Of a stretch of DNA of 64,000 nucleotides, positions 10,155 through 21,124 are shown piece after piece; within the stretch, counting starts at the first letter, position 1; each line of letters starts with the position of its first letter. This DNA comes from Platanthera guangdongensis (lineage: Eukaryota > Streptophyta > Magnoliopsida > Asparagales > Orchidaceae), in the NCBI GenBank assembly GCA_039583875.1, contig CM077153.1, positions 65,232,482 through 65,296,481 on the forward strand, given 5' to 3'. The notes below the pieces were generated by a model, which was given only the letters and a program-made list of their open reading frames with translations, did no database searches and was not told the origin of the DNA. Position numbers and translations under genes: made by a program.

Positions 10155-12197
10155 ATGGGTTCCTCTGAGAATCACAAGGAATTGGGTTCCATGAAATTAC
10201 CTCTATGCAGGAAAGAGATATTTGGGATCTGGAAGGAAAGGGTAAGGCTGTTTATGGAAGCCTCAGACCCTAGGATCTACATCACAGTAAAAGAGGGGCC
10301 ATATGTGCCCATGAAGATATCAGTTCTAGATGCAAATCAGAGAACCCCAAAGGATTTCTCTGAAATGACTAAGGATGAGATTGTCCTAGCCACCATGGAC
10401 AAAAGGGCACAAAACATTATAGTGAGTGTCATAGATGATGCAACTTTTCAGAATCTAATACACTGTAAGACAGCCAAAGAGATGTGGGACACTCTTATTT
10501 TGTATATGGAGGGTTCTGAAGAAGTTAGACAAGATAGAAAATCATTGCTAAATCAAGAGTATGAAAGTTTTAGACAAGGAAAGGGTGATAGCATAACTGA
10601 GTGCTATAAGAAGTTCTACAGAATAGTGAATGAACTCATGTCTTATGGAAGAGAGTTCAACAATTATGAACTAAATGACAAGTTCCTAAGGTCCCTAACT
10701 AAAGATTGGGACACAAAGATTTGTGCCATTAGAGAAATGGCTAAGTTGGGAGAAATTCCTCCACCTACACTGTTTGGCAAGTTATTGTCTTATGAAATGC
10801 AGTTGACAGTGAGGAAAGAGGAGGAGAAATCAACAAGAACTAAACACAAGGAAAGAACTGTAGCTTTCAAGACAGAATCCTCCAGAAAGTGCAGGAATAA
10901 GTCACCAACTCCACCTCCAAAGGTAGTTGAATCAGAGTCAGATGAGTCAGTCAGCACAAAATCTGAAAGCAGTGAAAGTGATGAAGACTTTGCTGCCTTC
11001 ACTAGACATTTTCAGAAATTCTTGAAGAAGAAACAATGGAGGTCAAGGCCTTCTACTTCAAAGGGAAAAGAAGATTTTTATCAGGATAAAAAGGTTTCAA
11101 AGAAGGACAGGAAGAGGACTAAATCTAGCAAGACAACTGTTTCAAAGATAGTGTGCTATTGTTGCAATAGACAAGACCATGTTATTGCAGATTGTCCTGA
11201 GAAGAGAAAAGAGTCTAGTGACAGGAAGAAGACTCATTTCAAAGACAAGAAAGAGAAGTCTTTTGTTGCCAAGAAGGAGAAGACTCTATCAGATATCTCT
11301 TCTTCAGAAACTGAGTCTGATGCTGAGGCATACATAGGGCTGTTTGCTGAAGAAGAAGAAGAAGAATTCATGCAGATAATGAAGTCTATTTATGAACAAG
11401 AAGACAGTCAATGCCAAGGGCTAATGGCTTTGACAGAGCATGACAAAATCCTGGAGTAGCCAGGACCTAGTAAGGTACAAAGTTCAACCTTAAGTTCAGT
11501 TTCTTGTTCTAGTACAGAATCAGATTCATCATCATCTAATGATGAGAGTGTATCTGAGTCTGAGGAAGATATTCATCAACTTATAGATGAATATAAAGTA
11601 CTGTTGCAAGCTTACAAGAAAAGCAAGTCCCTAGCCAAAAGTCAGGCAAAGGAAATTGCTGATCTTAAAGCTGCTGCAACAGATTCTGAGAAGCTATTTG
11701 ATCAAAAGCTTAATGAGATAGCCAGGCTGAAACACATAACAGTGATTCAGATGGGGACTATCAACTTTAAGAATGATCAAATCAAGTGTCTGGAGATCAA
11801 TCTTCAGAAAGAGAGAGAGCTTGTTGCTAGGTTTTCTAAACCTAAGTCAGTGCTACCTTTAATTGATGAATTTGTTCATCATAAAGGTAAGGCTGGATTG
11901 GGTTTTATTAAACCTGCAAGGACTGAGTAGTCCAAGTCCAAGTCCAAGGGCAAAGCCCCAACATTCAACATGTCTGCTGTAGATAAGACAGCAAAGACAG
12001 TACCTAAGCAAAGGTACAACAAGTTTGAATGTTGGTGTTGTGGCAAAGTTGGCCATTTTGCAGTGGACTGTTGGCACAATGCTAGTGCCAAAGTGAGTAC
12101 CAAACTACCTGTTGGAAAGCCAGTAGGTAGCTTTGTCAGATTGCAAACTAACAAGTACCAAGGACCCAAGAATTCTTTGGGTTCTAAGGTTCATTAA
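10155..12197 (+). pseudogene. Gag of the young SIRE-like element
   Basis: The ATG at 10155 starts 93 bases after the primer site. Gag packages RNA in a virus-like particle. The N-terminal part (first 230 codons) is the copia gag core, with residues such as LLNQEYESFRQ and YELNDKFLRSL. Serine/glutamate-rich linkers follow. There are two CX2CX4HX4C zinc knuckles: CCNRQDHVIADC at about 11154-11195 and CWCCGKVGHFAVDC at 12030-12071. A coiled-coil-like lysine/glutamate-rich stretch lies between them (about 11600-11830). The frame is unbroken except for in-frame stops at 11457 (TAG), 11928 (TAG) and 12195 (TAA). The first two would each be CAG before a C-to-T change. A natural leaky stop in one of them cannot be excluded. 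Confidence 0.9.
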
Positions 12198-15100
12198 TCT
12201 GTTTTGCAGGTGAGTCCAAGTGGCCATACCCCAACATGGTACTTGGACAGTGGATGTTCCAAACATATGACTGGAACTAGAGGATTACTAAGGGACTACA
12301 TTCCAATAAAAGATGGTCCAAAAGTCACCTTTGGTTGTTCTGAAAAAGGAATCATCAAAGGATTTGGTAACATTTCTAACAACTTGGTTACCATTACTCA
12401 AGTGGCTTATGTTAAAGGGTTGAAACACAACCTAATAAGTATAAGTCAATTAAGTGATGTAGGGTATGACATCTCATTTGTTAAAAATGGTTGTCATATC
12501 AGGAGGTCAACTGATCAAGAGATCATTTTGACTGGTTATAGGAAGAGGAATGTCTACTGCTTAGACATTATGATTGAGAACAATGGTTCTTCAGTGTGTC
12601 TTGTAGCTGATGAGACAGTCTCTCATTGTGTCAAATGGCACAAGAGGCTTGCCCATCTTAACTACAAGACTATTGGCAAACTCTTTAGCAAAGAGTTAGT
12701 GAGGAATGGTCCTCAAGTTAAGTGTGTTAAAGATGGTATTTGCTCAGCTTGTCAAAAGGGCAAGCAGACTAAATCCACCTTTAGAAGCATAGAAAACAAA
12801 GATGCTGTAAGATGTTTATACCTCTTGCATATGGATCTCTTTGGTCTAATGCCAGTTCACAGCTTAGGTAGGAAGGTCTATACCCTTGTAGTTGTATATG
12901 ACTACTCAAGGTTTTCCTGGGTGTTCTTCTTAAGACAGAAATCTGAAACACCTAGTGTCTTCCATAGCTTTGTCAAGCAAATTCAGAATGAACTAAATAT
13001 TACAGTGGTCAAGATTAGAAGTGACCATGGTACTGAATTTTAGTCTGAAAGCATGACAAAACTATGTGAAGAATTTGGGATATTTCAAGAATTCTCTTCA
13101 CCTAGAACACCTCAGCAAAATGGCATTGCTGAGAGGAAGAATAGAACCTTGATAGAGGCTGGTAGGACCCTATTAAGTGATACATCACTACCAGAGTATT
13201 TCTGGGCTGAAGCAGTTAACACTGCATGCCATGTTATAAATAGGGCTACCATCACCAAAGGCCTCAACAAGACCCCCTATGAAGTTGTGAAAGGCAGGAA
13301 ACCAAACCTATCCTATTTCAGGATCTTTGGTTGCAAATGCTTCATACTTAACAATGGGAAGTCTTACTTGACTAAGTTTGCTGTCAAGTCGCAAGAGGGA
13401 ATTTTTGTTGGGTTCAGCAACAATAGTAAGGCTTATAGAGTCTACAACTTATCTACACAAGTTGTAGAAGAATCTGTACATGTAGTTTTTGATGAGACTA
13501 AACTTATTAACAATGAGTTATCTAGTAGTGTATGCAGCCTCACAGGTTTAACAAAGAAGATGGACAAGCTTACTATAGAAGAAATACCTGCTGCAAGACA
13601 GCAAGTAGAAGACAGTAGCTGCTGTCCAGGGGGAGAACTGCATGTACCAATTGCTGATGAAGTACAAGGAGTACAGCATGATGGAGATGCTGAAGAGGGT
13701 CAACTAGAAGTTAGGATGCCTCCAGCCAACAGGCATCTTAGAGATCATCCAGTAGAGCAGATTATTGGAGATCCAAGACAAGGAGTACAAACCAGGAGCA
13801 GAAACATAAATGCAGCAATCTACTCCAGTTTTCTATCTCAAAATGAACCTAAGAAGTTTGAAGAAGCAATATTAGATCCACAATGGACTGAAGCAATGCA
13901 AGAAGAGCTTAATCAGTTCAAGAGGTGCAAGGTCTGGGAACTTGTTCCTAAACCTAAAGACCATAATATAATAGGAACCAAGTGGATCTACAGGAATAAG
14001 ATGGATGAACAAGGGGTCATCATTAAGAATAAAGCAAGATTGGTTGCTAAAGGATATAGGCAAGAAGAAGGTATTGACTTTGATCAAACCTTTGCTCCAG
14101 TAGCCAGACTGGAAGCCATAAGGATGTTCTTAGCCTATGCAACCTATCAAGGATTCAAAGTTTACCAAATGGATGTCAAGTCAGCATTCCTGAATGGTAA
14201 TCTTAAGGAAGAAGTCTATGTGGAGCAGCCTTCAGGTTTTGTTGATCCAACTCTAACTCATCATGTCTATAGACTTAGGAAAGCTTTATATGGGTTAAAG
14301 CAAGCCCCTAGGGCTTGGTATGAAACCCTATCTAGTTTCCTCATTGAGAACAAGTTCTCAAGGGGGAAAATAGATAAGACTCTATTTCTTAGGGAATCTA
14401 GAGACAAAGTTATACTAGTCCAAATATATGTAGATGACATTATATTTGGGTCTACTGAAAGCAGCCTTTGCAAAAAGTTTGCAAAACTTATGCAAGGTCA
14501 ATTTGAGATGAGTAGTATGGGAGAGCTGAAGTTTTTCTTGGGTCTCCAAGTTAAACAGACTGAGAGTGGTCTATCCATATGTCAGTCCAAGTTCACCCTA
14601 GAACTCATAAGGAAGTATGGTATGGATTCATCCAGTACCATGAAGACTCCTATGGGGTCAAATATGTCTCTTAGCAAGGATAATGCAGGGAAACCTGTAG
14701 ATGAAACCTTGTATAGAGGGATAGTTGGCTCCCTATTATACTTGACTGCTAGTAGACCAGATATCATGTATGCTACATGTGTCTGTGCAAGGTATCAAGC
14801 CTGCCCTAAAGAGTCTCATTTGACAGCAGTCAAAAGAATATTGAGATATCTAAAGGGCACTCCCTATCTAGGCCTCTGGTACCCTAGGAATGGGGATTTT
14901 GATCTAACAGGTTATTCAGATGCAGACTTTGCAGGATGCAAAGAAGATAGAAAAAGCACTACTGGAACCTGTCAATTCCTAGGTGGGAGACTAATTTCAT
15001 GCAGTAGCAAAAAGCAAACCAGTGTGACTATCTCCACTGCAGAGTCAGAGTATGTGGCTGCAGGAAGTTACTGTGCTTAACTTCTATGGATACAACATCA

Positions 15101-15371
15101 GCTAGAGGACTATGGATTTCAGGTAAGTAGAACTCCACTCTTCTGTGATTCTACAAGTGCTATTTCAATAGCTAATAATCCTGTATCCCATAGTAGAACA
15201 AAACATATTGAAATTAAATATCATTTTCTTAGGGAGCATGTAGAAAGAGAAGATATTTTATTAGAATATGTTAAAACTGATAATCAAGTAGCTGATATTT
15301 ATACTAAGCCCCTAGAAGAAGCTATGTTCAATAGATTTAAAATTGAACTAGGAATGATAAACTTAGAGTAA
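12198..15371 (+). pseudogene. Pol (protease, integrase, RT, RNase H) of the young SIRE-like element
   Basis: Pol lies in the same frame as gag. The protease site is YLDSGCSKHMTG at about 12240-12275. Integrase has HKRLAHLN and CSACQKGK (zinc region, about 12640-12765), then D in LLHMDLFG (about 12825), D in RSDHGTEF (about 13019-13042) and E in [12 protein letters not shown] (about 13110-13145). RT shows [25 protein letters not shown] and the catalytic YVDDIIFG (about 14427-14450). RNase H shows YSDADFAG and STAESEY and ends with HIEIKYHFLRE. Stops at 13041 (TAG) and 15078 (TAA) replace positions that are glutamine in relatives (FQSES and CAQLLW), so both fit C-to-T. There are no frameshifts. 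The ORF ends TAA at 15369-15371. Confidence 0.93.
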
Positions 15372-15403
15372 GTTTACAGAATTGAAATTGGCTAAGTAAA
15401 AAG

Positions 15404-15849
15404 GTGTCGACACATAGACAAGTCTATGTCGACACAGAATAGTGGTGTCGACACTTCAGGAAATAGGTGTCGACACATCTAGGAAGTTGGTGTCGACACT
15501 TCAGAATATTAGTGTCGACACATGCCAAGTAGGTGTCGACACATCCAAAGTGGTGTCGACACTTAGTATTTACTCAGAATTTTCTAAGTAAAGTCTCGAC
15601 AATGTGTCGAGTTATGTTGTGTCGACACATAACCAAGTGTCGACACATAAAATCTGTTGACTAAACTTGTGTCGACACATATGTGTCGAGACATTATAAG
15701 TCAGTGTCGACACTTATTGCCAGTGTCGACACATTTTAAGTTCACTGTCCCGCCTGTTCATCTTCAAAATCAAAAAGGTATAAATAGGGCTTTGTCTTTG
15801 TTTGTCGACACGCTTTCAAAGTTTCGAGACCAAACTTCAGTGTCGACAC
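15404..15849 (+). promoter_or_regulatory. Second GTGTCGACAC array with its own TATA box, upstream of the envelope-like ORF
   Basis: About 13 exact copies of GTGTCGACAC and several near copies lie in the 510-base gap between pol and the envelope-like ORF. TATAAATAGG is at 15779-15788, about 96 bases before the ATG at 15884. The layout repeats that of the LTR: palindrome array, then TATAAATAGG, then transcribed region. The spacers differ from those of the LTR, so this is not a recent copy of LTR sequence. My reading is that it may be an internal promoter. No splice acceptor was recognised with confidence, so a spliced envelope message remains an alternative. Confidence 0.55.
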
Positions 15850-15883
15850 CTCTCTTCTCTCAAGACAAATTCTACAAACCCTA

Positions 15884-18685
15884 ATGGCACATAAGCTAGA
15901 GGAGAACGTCAACGAAGGATATGAGCTGGTGCGCGGCGCTTTCGAAGATGCTGATCAAGAAATCACGTCTGTCGTAACCCTAGTAGCTGATTCCGGGTTA
16001 GAATATCTAGTTTCTGAACCCACAAAGATATGGAAGAAAGAAGTACTCGAATTCCTCAATGGAGCCAAGGTGGATGAATCTGGATACAAAATCAAATCCA
16101 GAGTTCATGGAGCAAGGGTTAAGGTATCCCCTAAGAGCTTGAGGAAGATGCTTCAATTGCCAAGAATTCAAGAGGAAGATGAGATTATTGCTACAAAGAC
16201 CAGGGAAGCTCTAACCTGGTGTGGACTGGATCCTAAGATGAAGCTTGGATCAGTATTTCTTAGAAAAGGCATGAACAGCCAAGGCAAATTCATGTGTGAG
16301 ATTGTTGGAAAAGTACTACTCAGTAAGCCAGGAGGGCATGACAGAGTGTCTGCCTCTATGTTCAATATAATGACCAGGATTATCTTCACTTTAAGAACTG
16401 ATTGGTCAGTTATAGTGTTTGAGAAGATTAAGGAAAGTCTGAAGAAGCCCAACCTGGGCCGAATCATAAGTCTTTATCTTGCAGGAACCATACCTGAGGT
16501 AATGCACCAATCTGCTGGAACTAAAATCAATCACATGAGAAAAATGGATCTGAGAATTTTCTCTAGATGGGACAGGGTGTTGTCAAAGGAGATGTCAACC
16601 CCTGAGAAGACAGTTACTGAGAAAGAAATTCCACCAAAGAAGAAAAGGAAGACTGCTCCAGTGGCTCAAGTGTCCACTAGCAGCTCTGATAGTGAAGAAC
16701 AGGTTGTCTTCACTCCAGATGAGCATGAGGAAGAGCCTGCTGTAAAGACTCCTGCTCCTCAAGAGGTTGCTGAGATCCAGGGGGAGCTGCCTCAAGCTAG
16801 CCCCATCCACAAGGATCACAGCCAGGGGGAGCTTCCAGTTGTAGAAGAACCAACTACACTGGAAAGTGAACAAGCAACCACCATCATACTAGAGGTAATC
16901 ACTGAACTAAACACTTTAGATTTATCTATGGAAGATACTGATTTGTCTGATGATCATCAGCAAACTCAGCTGAATAGTCAAGTTCCAGATGCTGTTATAG
17001 AAGACACATCTGCTGTTGTTCAAGTGGTTCCTGATCCAGTGGTTGAAGAACCTAGAATTACTCCAGCTCCTTCACCACAAGAGTACACTATGGAGGATTT
17101 ATTTTTAAATCTGGATCAAGTGGATTTTGACAAAGAACCTACTGCTGCTGAAGGAGAGAATGCTGCTGCTGAGGGGGAGCAAGTGCAGATTCTGAAAGAG
17201 CCTACAAGGCAAGAAACTGAGAAGGCACAAGATGTGCAAACTGAAAGGCCTCCAAGCCCTAAGGAGAGGGTGGATATTGAAAGGGAAAAGAAAAAGAAAC
17301 TTTATGTCTTCAGGAGAAGAAGCCAGAGTTACAAGAAGGCTCTCCAAACAGTTGCACCACAGCCTATAATTCAACCAGCCCCAGCCATTGATTATAGTGC
17401 ACTGATGGTGGCAATGCAAATCAAGTTGGATGAGCAAAGGCAGGCCATAGAGAAATATGTAGATGAAGGGCAAAAATCACTCCAATTTGATCTGGCCCAG
17501 GATATAAAATCTATAAGGTTTGAAATGAACCAAAATAAGAAGGAGATGACAGACTGCTTCCACAAGGGTGGCAATGCAGTGGTGTACTTGGCAACACACC
17601 AGGAAAAGATAAAAGCACAGGTGGATGACATAGCTGTGAAACAATGTTATGTTCTTGAAAATCAGCTAAGAATGAATGACAACCTTACTGAATCCCACAA
17701 TGCCATAGTCACAGAACTGAAGAATCTGGCTGCAGGGCAGACTCCAACTATAGCTAAGGCAGATTTTGACAAAGTATTTCTAGCACAAATCACTGCTCTT
17801 AAAACTGCCATCAAAGATTCTCAGAAGCTGATAACTGACAAACTCCAAAGGTTAAAACCTTTCTTCAAAGATGGAGTGAATTACTTGGATAATCAAGTGA
17901 GATTTCAAAAGGATGATGTGAGAGATCATATTGAAAGAGAAGTCATAAAGGGGGAGAGAGTGTTAGTCAAGGCAAGCTCTGATCATGCCAAATGGATATC
18001 AAATTCTATCAGAGCTATACTGGGTTATCCTCCTCTTTGTGATGATGACAATGTGGCAGAATCTGCGATTCAACCTGCATATCTAGGAGGGGAGCAAGCT
18101 GAAGTGGCTCAAGTCATATACCCTCCTCCAGATTTTGACATGATTCATGCAGATGTACAGACCATGTACAGCCCACCTGGGGGCAAGGATAGTGTTATTC
18201 TTGAGAAAGTGGTGCAGCCTATTTCTGAAGCCATGCAAGAGGCACTGCAGAAAGAAGAAGAGACAAGATTGTCTAAGAAGAGGTTTAGGGAACAAGCTGA
18301 ACTGAGACCAGATTTTGAGCAATGGAGCCCTACCTCTAGGAACATTATATTAACTGCCTGGAAAGCTGCCAAAGACAACATTCAAGACAGGAACAAGTGG
18401 TTCTCTGAAGCTGAATGGAGAAAACATGAATCTAGACAGAAGGCAATTGTTCAATACAGAAGGAAGGCAAAGATGGGAAAGCTACCTCCTACAGCTCAGG
18501 AGCCTAGCAAGTACTTTCCTAAGTCATACCATTATTTTGAGAGGCAGAAGATCAAAGCTGAAGAGCTTAAGAAGAAAGATCTGAAAGGCAAGAAGCATGC
18601 TGATGCTGAAACTGCTGTTGCTCCTGTCCAAGCTAAAGTTCAAGCTGGCAAAGGCATAGTGATTAAGGAGCCAGAACAAAAATAG
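15884..18685 (+). CDS. Envelope-like protein of the young SIRE-like element (933 codons)
   Basis: The frame is intact from ATG to TAG, with no stop in 933 codons. It lies after pol and before the polypurine tract, where SIRE-lineage elements carry an envelope-like ORF. The N-terminal 230 residues form a folded-looking domain of the plant retroelement 'putative transposon protein' kind (residues such as DSGLEYLVSEP, KSLRKMLQLPRIQEEDE, GRIISLYLAGTIPEVMHQ). A KKKRK basic cluster near residue 250 and an acidic, proline-rich linker (about 255-480) follow. The C-terminal half is helical and coiled-coil-like with a lysine-rich end. I see no convincing signal peptide or membrane anchor, so an envelope role is by position only; a DNA- or chromatin-related role is equally possible. 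It is in a different frame from pol, so it is not made by simple read-through. Confidence 0.85.
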   Translation: MAHKLEENVNEGYELVRGAFEDADQEITSVVTLVADSGLEYLVSEPTKIWKKEVLEFLNGAKVDESGYKIKSRVHGARVKVSPKSLRKMLQLPRIQEEDEIIATKTREALTWCGLDPKMKLGSVFLRKGMNSQGKFMCEIVGKVLLSKPGGHDRVSASMFNIMTRIIFTLRTDWSVIVFEKIKESLKKPNLGRIISLYLAGTIPEVMHQSAGTKINHMRKMDLRIFSRWDRVLSKEMSTPEKTVTEKEIPPKKKRKTAPVAQVSTSSSDSEEQVVFTPDEHEEEPAVKTPAPQEVAEIQGELPQASPIHKDHSQGELPVVEEPTTLESEQATTIILEVITELNTLDLSMEDTDLSDDHQQTQLNSQVPDAVIEDTSAVVQVVPDPVVEEPRITPAPSPQEYTMEDLFLNLDQVDFDKEPTAAEGENAAAEGEQVQILKEPTRQETEKAQDVQTERPPSPKERVDIEREKKKKLYVFRRRSQSYKKALQTVAPQPIIQPAPAIDYSALMVAMQIKLDEQRQAIEKYVDEGQKSLQFDLAQDIKSIRFEMNQNKKEMTDCFHKGGNAVVYLATHQEKIKAQVDDIAVKQCYVLENQLRMNDNLTESHNAIVTELKNLAAGQTPTIAKADFDKVFLAQITALKTAIKDSQKLITDKLQRLKPFFKDGVNYLDNQVRFQKDDVRDHIEREVIKGERVLVKASSDHAKWISNSIRAILGYPPLCDDDNVAESAIQPAYLGGEQAEVAQVIYPPPDFDMIHADVQTMYSPPGGKDSVILEKVVQPISEAMQEALQKEEETRLSKKRFREQAELRPDFEQWSPTSRNIILTAWKAAKDNIQDRNKWFSEAEWRKHESRQKAIVQYRRKAKMGKLPPTAQEPSKYFPKSYHYFERQKIKAEELKKKDLKGKKHADAETAVAPVQAKVQAGKGIVIKEPEQK

Positions 18686-18988
18686 ATTTAGAATTTTCTT
18701 GAAGTTTATTTTGTAATCTTTTGGATGTAAAACATTTAGTGAACTTCTGAAAATGTATAAGACAGATATTAGAACAATATATGATTAATATATTTCATGT
18801 TTGTTCTGTGAATATGTCTATGTCTATTTCTTATTTGTTCTGTGATGATGTATTTGTATACATGTAAAATTGATACATGTTATGTTTACCCTGCTGTACA
18901 TAATCCTGCTTTTCATCCTTTTGTAATTTTATTATGAATGGTGTATATCATTGACTAAGGGTTATGACTTCTCCAAATAGGGGGAGAT
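18686..18988 (+). other. 3' untranslated region and polypurine tract of the young SIRE-like element
   Basis: This is an AT-rich non-coding stretch. The purine run AAATAGGGGGAGA (18975-18987) stands just before the TGTTGGG start of the 3' LTR at 18989 and is the plus-strand primer. Confidence 0.85.
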
Positions 18989-21119
18989 TGTTGGGTACAT
19001 TGGTTTAAATGTACCTGATTTGAAGAAGCCTCACCCAACTCAATGATATACATCAAAATGTATTTGATGTGTTTTTGAGTTACTTGCGCAGGTTAAGTAT
19101 TTGCAGGACTGAAGCAAAAATTTCTAAGTCCATGTGTCGACATCCAGAGGGAAAGTGTCGACACTTAAGAAGACTTGTGTCGACACCCAGACAAGTAGTG
19201 TCGACACTTGGAATCATTGTGTCGACACCTGGGATGCAGAGTCGACACCAGACAGAAAGTGTCGATACAAGGAGTTGTGTCGACACTCAGTGAAGAAAAG
19301 TGCAGTAAATCTGTGTCGACACTTAACAGCAGTGTCGACACCTAGAAGAACTGTGTCTACACCAGAAAGTGTCGATACTTGGAGCTGTGTCGACACTCAG
19401 CAAAAGTCAGCAGAGACTGAGTTAAAGTGTCGACACCAAGAACAAAGTGTCGACACACAACAGAAGAGTCAACACTTGAAGAAAGTGTCGACACCAAGAA
19501 CATAGTGTCGACACTCAGCAGAAGAGTCAGCATTTGAAGTAAGTGTCGACACCAAGAACAATGTGTCGACACTCAACAGAAGACTCAACACTTGAAGAAA
19601 GTGTCGACACATGGAGCTGTGTCGACACTTAGCAAAGAACAGCAAGATCGACAAAATGTTCTAAGTACAAGTGTCGACACTAAGACTATGTGTCGACACT
19701 CAGCTGAAGTCTCAACAGAAGAATCAAGTGTCGACACAAGGAGCTGTGTCGACACTCAGCAAGTATCAACATAGAAGGCTATGTGTCGACACCAAGAAGC
19801 AGTGTCGACACTTGACAGATTCAACACATGAAGATGTGTCGACACAAAGGAGATGTGTCGACACTTAGAAGAATTCAGCAAAATGCAGAAGATCAAGTAC
19901 TTGTGTCGACACTCAATTTCAGTGTCGACACATGCGGAAGAAACTGTGTCGAGACATATAATCTACAACACAAGGAGTTGTGTCGACACCTTGTAGACTT
20001 GTGTCGACACTTATACAACTTGTGTCGACACTTGGTCTATAAGTGTCGACACTTAAAGACAGAAAGTCTCGACACTTTCAGACAGTTAGAGAACTTTCAA
20101 GAACTGACTGGATGACTTGACAGCTGCCGTTCCAGCCGGTCTACAGCACCTGTCAGAGATGTCAGAAGACAGTTATGAACCGGACCAGCCGGTTACCATG
20201 AAGAAGGCCTATAAATAGGCTCATACAGTCTACAGAAAGTGGTTCAAGTTGTTGAAGTAGTAGTTGAAGTAATTCAACAAGTGGTTCACAGAGTTATTGA
20301 TCAAGTATCAAATCAAGAAGATCTAGCTGTCCAAGTGCAGATCTAAGAAGTTGGAGAGAGAGGGCTCCATCCAAGAAATCAGCCGTTGGAACTAGGCTGA
20401 GAAGAAGGATTCAGATTCATTCTGGATCTTAAGAAGCAGAGGTCAAGGATCAACTGCAGAAGGAGTCAATCTAATTGAGTTCTACTTTCAAGAAGCTTTG
20501 AATAAAGCTAAGTCAGATTGAATCCAGCTGAGTTCTTCCAAGAACTCATCAAGAAACTCACAACCACCCTCTCTTGTCTTTGGGTTGTTGAGTTAACAAT
20601 TGTAAATTCATTTTTATCTTGTAGGATCCTTTGGATCTGAGTGTTTTGTAAGCCTGTAATTATAAAGGCTGAGGGTAGGGCTTGAGAGCCTGAGTGTAGG
20701 AGATTGAAATCTCTGAGTGTAGGCCTTGGTGGCTGAGTGTAGGCCTTGGTGGCTGAGTATAGGCCTTGTTGGCTGAGTGTAGGCCTTTGTGGCTGAGTGT
20801 AGGCTTTGTGGAAAAGCTGAGTTGTAAGGCCTTGGGCCTGAGGTGTAGGAACCAGTTTGGGTTCTGAGACAGTGGTGAAGTTTGGCCTAATCTAGTACAC
20901 TGCTAGATAGGCGAAGGGGGAAAGTGGATGTACCCAAAGCTTGGGGAACCACTATAAATCTCTGTGTCTGCTGTGATTGTGATTTGTTGTGTATACTGTG
21001 TGTTTGCTGTGATAAAAAGTTAGAATTCTGTGAACTTAACTGATAGCTGCCATTAAAGTCTAAAAAGAAGTAGGTCACCTATTCACCCCCCTCTAGGTGT
21101 TTAGGTACTATATCTTTCA
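18989..21119 (+). repeat. 3' LTR of the young SIRE-like element
   Basis: This is 2131 bp and matches 7918-10049 with roughly 35-40 substitutions by eye and a one-base length change in the C run before the end. It repeats the GTGTCGACAC array (19134-20055) and TATA box (20210-20219). Confidence 0.95.
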
Positions 21120-21124
21120 AAGTC

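Larger units (their letters stand above)
7918..21119 (+). mobile_element. SIRE/Maximus-like Ty1-copia element with envelope-like ORF
   Basis: The LTRs are 2132 and 2131 bp and both begin TGTTGGGTAC and end CTTTCA. Flanks are GAGTC (7913-7917) and AAGTC (21120-21124), a five-base target duplication with one mismatch. The order gag, protease, integrase, RT, RNase H is that of Ty1/copia. Two zinc knuckles in Gag, very long LTRs, and an extra large ORF after pol are hallmarks of the SIRE (Maximus) lineage. By-eye comparison of the LTRs gives roughly 35-40 substitutions, about 1.7 percent, so this is a young insertion. It sits inside the 3' LTR of the Tekay-like element and on the same strand. Confidence 0.95.

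Noticed and set aside
17105..17473. Minus-strand frames inside the envelope-like ORF
   Set aside because: These are shadows of the plus-strand ORF with no features of their own.
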